Source: Prolixibacteraceae bacterium (GTDB lineage: Bacteria > Bacteroidota > Bacteroidia > Bacteroidales > Prolixibacteraceae). From it: a stretch of 9,982 nucleotides of DNA. How positions within the stretch are numbered: position 1 is the stretch's first letter; every line of letters begins with the position of its first letter. The position numbers were made by a program, and so were the translations under genes. Below the pieces are notes generated by a model. The model worked only from the letters and a program-made list of their open reading frames with translations, ran no database searches and was not told the DNA's origin. The DNA is taken from positions 1 through 9,982 of the forward strand of contig JAQIDF010000037.1 in assembly GCA_027858145.1 (NCBI GenBank), in the 5' to 3' direction. This document shows, one piece after another, positions 6,916-9,982 of the stretch.

Positions 6916-6923
6916 CAAAATTA
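6916..6923 (-). promoter_or_regulatory. -7 promoter element of the kinase-regulator operon
   Basis: On the minus strand this reads TAATTTTG, an exact TAnnTTTG match, 54 bases upstream of the preferred kinase start at 6861. No well-spaced TTTG -33 element is seen; the nearest (6954-6957) is 30 bases away. A missing -33 is what an activator-dependent promoter could look like, and direct repeats lie just upstream at 6951-6986. Confidence 0.5.
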
Positions 6924-6950
6924 AAAGAAAAACAACGCGAAAATACTGGC

Positions 6951-6986
6951 TTACAAACTTTACCTTTAGTTAACATTTTTTTAAAG
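6951..6986. promoter_or_regulatory. Candidate response-regulator (Pho box-like) direct repeats
   Basis: In the kinase/transporter intergenic region four similar hexamers occur on the plus strand: TTACAA (6951), TTACCT (6960), TTAACA (6970) and TTAAAG (6981). Their starts are 9, 10 and 11 bases apart, close to one helical turn. OmpR/PhoB-type regulators bind tandem direct repeats of this kind, and the Bacillus PhoP consensus is TT(A/T)ACA with about 5-base spacers. The region is AT-rich and the match imperfect, so this is a hypothesis. Confidence 0.3.
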
Positions 6987-7020
6987 CCCCCACAATATAC
7001 ATCATTATAAATGCTCGTAA

Positions 7021-7057
7021 TTTGGCACCCGTAAAAATGTGGGAAATAATATGTTTA
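7021..7057 (+). promoter_or_regulatory. Possible promoter of the phosphate transporter gene
   Basis: TTTG at 7021-7024 and TATGTTTA at 7050-7057 resemble the -33 and -7 elements, with the last base of the -7 mismatched and a long 25-base spacer. It lies 19 bases before the start codon, giving a very short leader. A second partial -7, TACCTTTA (6961-6968), would give a longer leader. Neither is convincing. Confidence 0.3.
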
Positions 7058-7076
7058 TTTTTAAAAATGTAGAAAA

Positions 7077-9341
7077 ATGAGTGAGATCTATTTAATTCTG
7101 ATAGTTGTACTATTCGCGTTGGCAATATCCGACTTAATTGTAGGGGTAAGTAATGACGCTGTGAACTTTCTAAACTCTGCTGTTGGCTCAAAGTCAGCAC
7201 CCAAGTGGGTTATTTTCGGTGTTGCCAGTCTTGGCGTTCTTGCCGGAGCTACATTCTCGAGTGGTATGATGGAAGTTGCCCGAAAGGGTATCTTCAATCC
7301 TGAGATGTTTGCTTTTGCCGATATTATAATCATCTTCCTCGCAGTTATGATAACTGATGTCGTTCTGCTTGATTTGTTTAATACATTTGGAATGCCAACC
7401 TCAACAACAGTTTCCATTGTGTTCGAGTTGTTAGGGTCTGCTGTTGCAGTTTCATTAGTAAAAATCAGGCAACTGGGTGATTCACTTTCGGCTCTGGGCG
7501 AATATATCAACTCAGACAAAGCACTACTCATTATAACGGGCATTTTGCTTTCCGTTGTCATTGCATTTACCATAGGTGCAATTGTACAGTGGATAACCCG
7601 TGTTTTGTTTTCTTTCCGTTATGACAAACGTTTTAAAATGTTTGGAGCATTGTATGGGGGAGTTGCCATTGCTGTCATTACCTACTTCATGATTATTAAA
7701 GGTGCAAAGGGCGCATCCTTCATGTCGGAAGAAACGGTTTTGTACATTAAGCACAACATGATGGTAATACTAGCCGGCAGCTTTGTAGCGTGGACCGTAT
7801 TATTACAATTATTACGCTGGTTGTTCAAAATAGATATTCTTAAAGTTATTGTACTGGTAGGCACATTTGCATTAGCCATGGCTTTTGCCGGAAACGACCT
7901 TGTCAACTTCATTGGAGTTCCGCTGGCCGGTTTCGAATCGTTTAAAGCATGGACCGCTTCAGGCGCACCAGCCGATTCCTTTTCGATGGGAATGTTGGCA
8001 GGCAAGGTAAAAACACCAACGTTTATGTTGCTAATAGCCGGACTGGTAATGGTGGTAACATTAATTATGTCGAAAAAAGCACAAAGCGTTGTTAAAACAT
8101 CTCTCGACCTCTCTCGTCAGAATGAAGGAGATGAACGTTTTGGATCGTCTGCCCTATCCCGTATGCTTGTACGTAATAGTGTCCGCATTGACGAATTCAA
8201 CAAAAAATTTATGCCGAGCGCTCTTAACCGCCGAATTCAAAAACAATTTGAACCGGCGCCTGTAAACGATTCAATTGCGGTTGCTGACCGGCCTGCATTT
8301 GATAAATTAAGGGCCGCTTCAAACCTAATCGTTGCCAGTATCCTTATTTCAATCGGTACATCGTTAAAATTACCGCTTTCAACAACCTATGTTACATTTA
8401 TGGTTGCTATGGGCACATCGCTGGCCGATAAAGCCTGGGGGCGTGACTCGGCAGTTTACCGTATATCAGGTGTGTTTAGTGTAATTGGCGGATGGTTTCT
8501 TACTGCGCTCATTGCATTTACCGTAGCGTTTATCGTGGCCCAGATTCTTATATGGGGCGGTTTCTACGCTATCTTTGCAATGGCAGCAATCGCGCTATTT
8601 GTCATTATTCGCACCCAAATAGTTTTCCGTAAGCGTTCAGCAAAAAACAAAGAAAATGAAGAAGAAGCAATGGAACAAAACATCAACACAACCATTGTTC
8701 TTGAAAAATGTAATAAAAACACGGTTAAAGCCATTATCGCCACTTCAAAAGCTTATTTCCTTTGTTTTGAAGGCTTCTTTGAAAACGACAGGCAGCAATT
8801 GAAAAACGCGATGAAAGAAAGTGATGATTTTAACGATAAAGCTAAAAGGCTAAAAGATACCGTTTACAAAAGCATATCGAAACTACAACAAGACTCTGTT
8901 GATACCGGGCATTTTTATGTACAGGTTGTCGATTACCTGAGAGAAATGGCACACTCGCTTAATTTCATTGTGAATCCGGTTTATACGCACTTTGAAAATA
9001 ACCATAAACCATTTGAGAAAGATCAGATTGATGATTTTAATGAGTTTGCAACTGAACTAAATGAGTTCTTCAACCATGCACTTCACATTTTAAAAGAAGA
9101 AAAATTTGATCAATTGGATGAGCTTATTAAAATGCGTGAAGATTTGTTTACCAAGCTTAAAAAGATTGAGAAGAAGCAAATTAAACGCCTCAAATCAAAA
9201 GATGTTTCAACGCGTAACTCTATGTTATACTTCAATGTTATTAGCGAAACGAAAAACCTTCTGTTACATTTAATCAATGTAGTAAAGGCACAACGCGACT
9301 TTATTGTTGAAACCGCTGAGAGTACTGACAGTGAAGAATAG
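7077..9341 (+). CDS. PiT-family inorganic phosphate transporter with C-terminal PhoU-like domain
   Basis: A 754-residue inner-membrane protein. PiT (PF01384-type) carriers take up phosphate by cation symport and are built from two inverted repeats. Repeat 1 has GVSNDAVNFLNSAVGS (23-38) and GMPTSTTVSIVFELLGS (105-121). Repeat 2 has AGNDLVNFIG (271-280) and LPLSTTYVTFMVAMGTSLAD (432-451). The GxxNDxxN and P-x-STT signatures are thus present in both halves. About eleven to twelve hydrophobic segments extend to about residue 515, with a hydrophilic central loop at 333-410. A soluble helical region of about 220 residues follows (530-754), after a charged linker (RKRSAKNKENEEEAME). It resembles PhoU/DUF47 helical bundles, with repeated acidic and leucine-rich helices (residues 560-605, 612-640, 650-700, 712-745). 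PhoU proteins act in phosphate signalling and uptake control. Separate pit and phoU genes are common elsewhere; here they are fused. It is divergent from the two-component pair and ends before a strong hairpin. Confidence 0.95.
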   Translation: MSEIYLILIVVLFALAISDLIVGVSNDAVNFLNSAVGSKSAPKWVIFGVASLGVLAGATFSSGMMEVARKGIFNPEMFAFADIIIIFLAVMITDVVLLDLFNTFGMPTSTTVSIVFELLGSAVAVSLVKIRQLGDSLSALGEYINSDKALLIITGILLSVVIAFTIGAIVQWITRVLFSFRYDKRFKMFGALYGGVAIAVITYFMIIKGAKGASFMSEETVLYIKHNMMVILAGSFVAWTVLLQLLRWLFKIDILKVIVLVGTFALAMAFAGNDLVNFIGVPLAGFESFKAWTASGAPADSFSMGMLAGKVKTPTFMLLIAGLVMVVTLIMSKKAQSVVKTSLDLSRQNEGDERFGSSALSRMLVRNSVRIDEFNKKFMPSALNRRIQKQFEPAPVNDSIAVADRPAFDKLRAASNLIVASILISIGTSLKLPLSTTYVTFMVAMGTSLADKAWGRDSAVYRISGVFSVIGGWFLTALIAFTVAFIVAQILIWGGFYAIFAMAAIALFVIIRTQIVFRKRSAKNKENEEEAMEQNINTTIVLEKCNKNTVKAIIATSKAYFLCFEGFFENDRQQLKNAMKESDDFNDKAKRLKDTVYKSISKLQQDSVDTGHFYVQVVDYLREMAHSLNFIVNPVYTHFENNHKPFEKDQIDDFNEFATELNEFFNHALHILKEEKFDQLDELIKMREDLFTKLKKIEKKQIKRLKSKDVSTRNSMLYFNVISETKNLLLHLINVVKAQRDFIVETAESTDSEE

Positions 9342-9355
9342 AAAAAATTCACAAT

Positions 9356-9409
9356 GCAATAAAACAAAAATAGCTGCAATTATTATTGCGGCTATTTTTG
9401 TTTTATTGC
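9356..9409. terminator. Bidirectional terminator hairpin between the phosphate transporter and menD
   Basis: A perfect 19-bp inverted repeat, with GCAATAAAAC starting at 9356 and the matching arm ending at 9409 (arms 9356-9374 and 9391-9409), continues inward by a T-G and five Watson-Crick pairs to a TATT tetraloop (9381-9384). This gives a nearly continuous 25-bp stem. The arms are A-rich on one side and T-rich on the other in both directions, so the hairpin can serve both convergent genes. It begins 14 bases after the transporter stop, and its right arm contains the stop codon and last codons of menD. Confidence 0.85.
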
Positions 9410-9982
9410 TTCAATATACTTCCTGTACACAACGGGGTTCTCAAGTTTAGGAGTTTTCACCTCAAATACAGAGGCTTTTTCTGAATGAATAAATTCATCA
9501 AACTGTTTTTCGATTTCTTCAACTCCTTCAGCATAATAATAATCCAAACCAAAGGCCTCAACCATTTTTCTGACATTTACCGGATGAGATGTTTCAACAT
9601 ACTCATTAAAACCATCAATCAATGAGGGACCCTCTAACAATCGAAATATGCCACCGCCTGAATTATTTATTAGAATTATCCTCAAATTTGACGGTAAGTT
9701 TTTATTCCACATCGCGTTCGAGTCATAAACAAAGCTCAGGTCGCCAACAAAAACGCAAGTCAGCAACTCACTTTGCGATGCATATCCTGCAGCTGTTGAC
9801 AAACATCCATCAATACCCGACACCCCCCTGTTGGCAAACACTCCAGTCAGTTTATCCAATTCAAAAAGTTGCCCATAACGAATCGGACTGCTATTTCCAA
9901 AATGAACTACAGCACCATCGGGTATCTTATTCAAAAAAATATCAAAAGCCTTTACATCTGAGAACGCTGCATTTTTTACAAA
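9392..9982 (-). CDS. menD: 2-succinyl-5-enolpyruvyl-6-hydroxy-3-cyclohexene-1-carboxylate synthase (C-terminal part; 5' end outside window)
   Basis: The frame is open to the window edge and gives the last 197 residues of MenD, a protein normally of about 550 residues. MenD is a thiamine-diphosphate enzyme of menaquinone synthesis that joins 2-oxoglutarate-derived succinic semialdehyde to isochorismate. The fragment is the C-terminal ThDP-binding domain. It shows HFGNSSPIR, then NRGVSGIDGCLSTAAG (about 51-66), the diphosphate/metal motif GDLSFVYD (about 80-87) and NNSGGGIFRLL (about 106-116) supplying the metal-ligand Asn. These match MenD better than other ThDP enzymes such as acetolactate synthase. 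An apparent start at 9934 is a TTG within the continuing frame and should not be taken as the gene start, since coding reads on upstream to 9982. Menaquinone is the usual respiratory quinone in Bacteroidota. The gene is convergent with the transporter, and its stop lies inside the shared terminator. Confidence 0.95.
   Translation of the reverse strand, partial: FVKNAAFSDVKAFDIFLNKIPDGAVVHFGNSSPIRYGQLFELDKLTGVFANRGVSGIDGCLSTAAGYASQSELLTCVFVGDLSFVYDSNAMWNKNLPSNLRIILINNSGGGIFRLLEGPSLIDGFNEYVETSHPVNVRKMVEAFGLDYYYAEGVEEIEKQFDEFIHSEKASVFEVKTPKLENPVVYRKYIEAIKQK

Noticed and set aside
7088..7573. A 161-codon open frame on the minus strand
   Set aside because: It lies wholly inside the strongly supported transporter gene on the other strand and shows no recognisable protein pattern; its composition is that of an antisense shadow.
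9110..9379. An 89-codon minus-strand open frame reaching into the terminator
   Set aside because: It overlaps the PhoU-like coding region and the hairpin arm and has no family resemblance.
1..9982. Looked for mobile elements, CRISPR arrays, tRNA/rRNA genes, toxin-antitoxin or defence genes
   Set aside because: No transposase, integrase, regularly spaced repeats or cloverleaf structures were seen; all substantial coding space is explained by the listed genes.

Overview
The window looks like chromosomal DNA from an anaerobic or facultative member of the Bacteroidota, probably in or near the Marinilabiliales/Bacteroidales. This rests on AT-rich intergenic DNA, promoter-like TAnnTTTG elements, weak Shine-Dalgarno sequences, and gene arrangements I recall from that phylum: a dnaE tail followed by trxA, a PiT phosphate transporter fused to a PhoU-like domain, and MenD for menaquinone. 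The taxonomic call is inference from recollection; no search was run.

Layout, left to right. A plus-strand block holds the 3' end of probable dnaE (1-267), thioredoxin trxA (317-634) with a good intrinsic terminator, asparaginyl-tRNA synthetase asnS (814-2250) with its own promoter and terminator, then sigma-54 rpoN (2428-3879) closely followed by a PAP2-like membrane protein (3890-4504). That last gene collides tail to tail, overlapping by 13 bp, with a minus-strand SPOR-domain lipoprotein (4492-4926). Next, on the minus strand, comes an OmpR/PhoB-type response regulator (5037-5732) preceded by its PhoR-like histidine kinase (5815-6861). A 215-bp divergent intergenic region separates the kinase from a plus-strand PiT-type phosphate transporter with a C-terminal PhoU-like domain (7077-9341). 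A 25-bp hairpin then separates that gene from the convergent, truncated menD (9392 to the window edge).

How the genes work together. Most are housekeeping genes: replication, redox, translation, an alternative sigma factor and quinone synthesis. The one functional neighbourhood is 5037-9341: a two-component pair facing a phosphate transporter that carries its own PhoU-like module. It reads as a compact phosphate-sensing and uptake locus. The shared intergenic region contains roughly helically phased TTAC/TTAA-type repeats that could be a response-regulator binding site, but in such AT-rich DNA this is only a hypothesis.

I see no mobile element, CRISPR array, tRNA, rRNA or defence system, and no gene-free stretch longer than 300 bases. 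Nothing here is clearly a previously undescribed system. The most interesting points are the PiT-PhoU/two-component arrangement, the PAP2-like protein with an altered catalytic motif, and the terminator hairpin that contains the menD stop codon.
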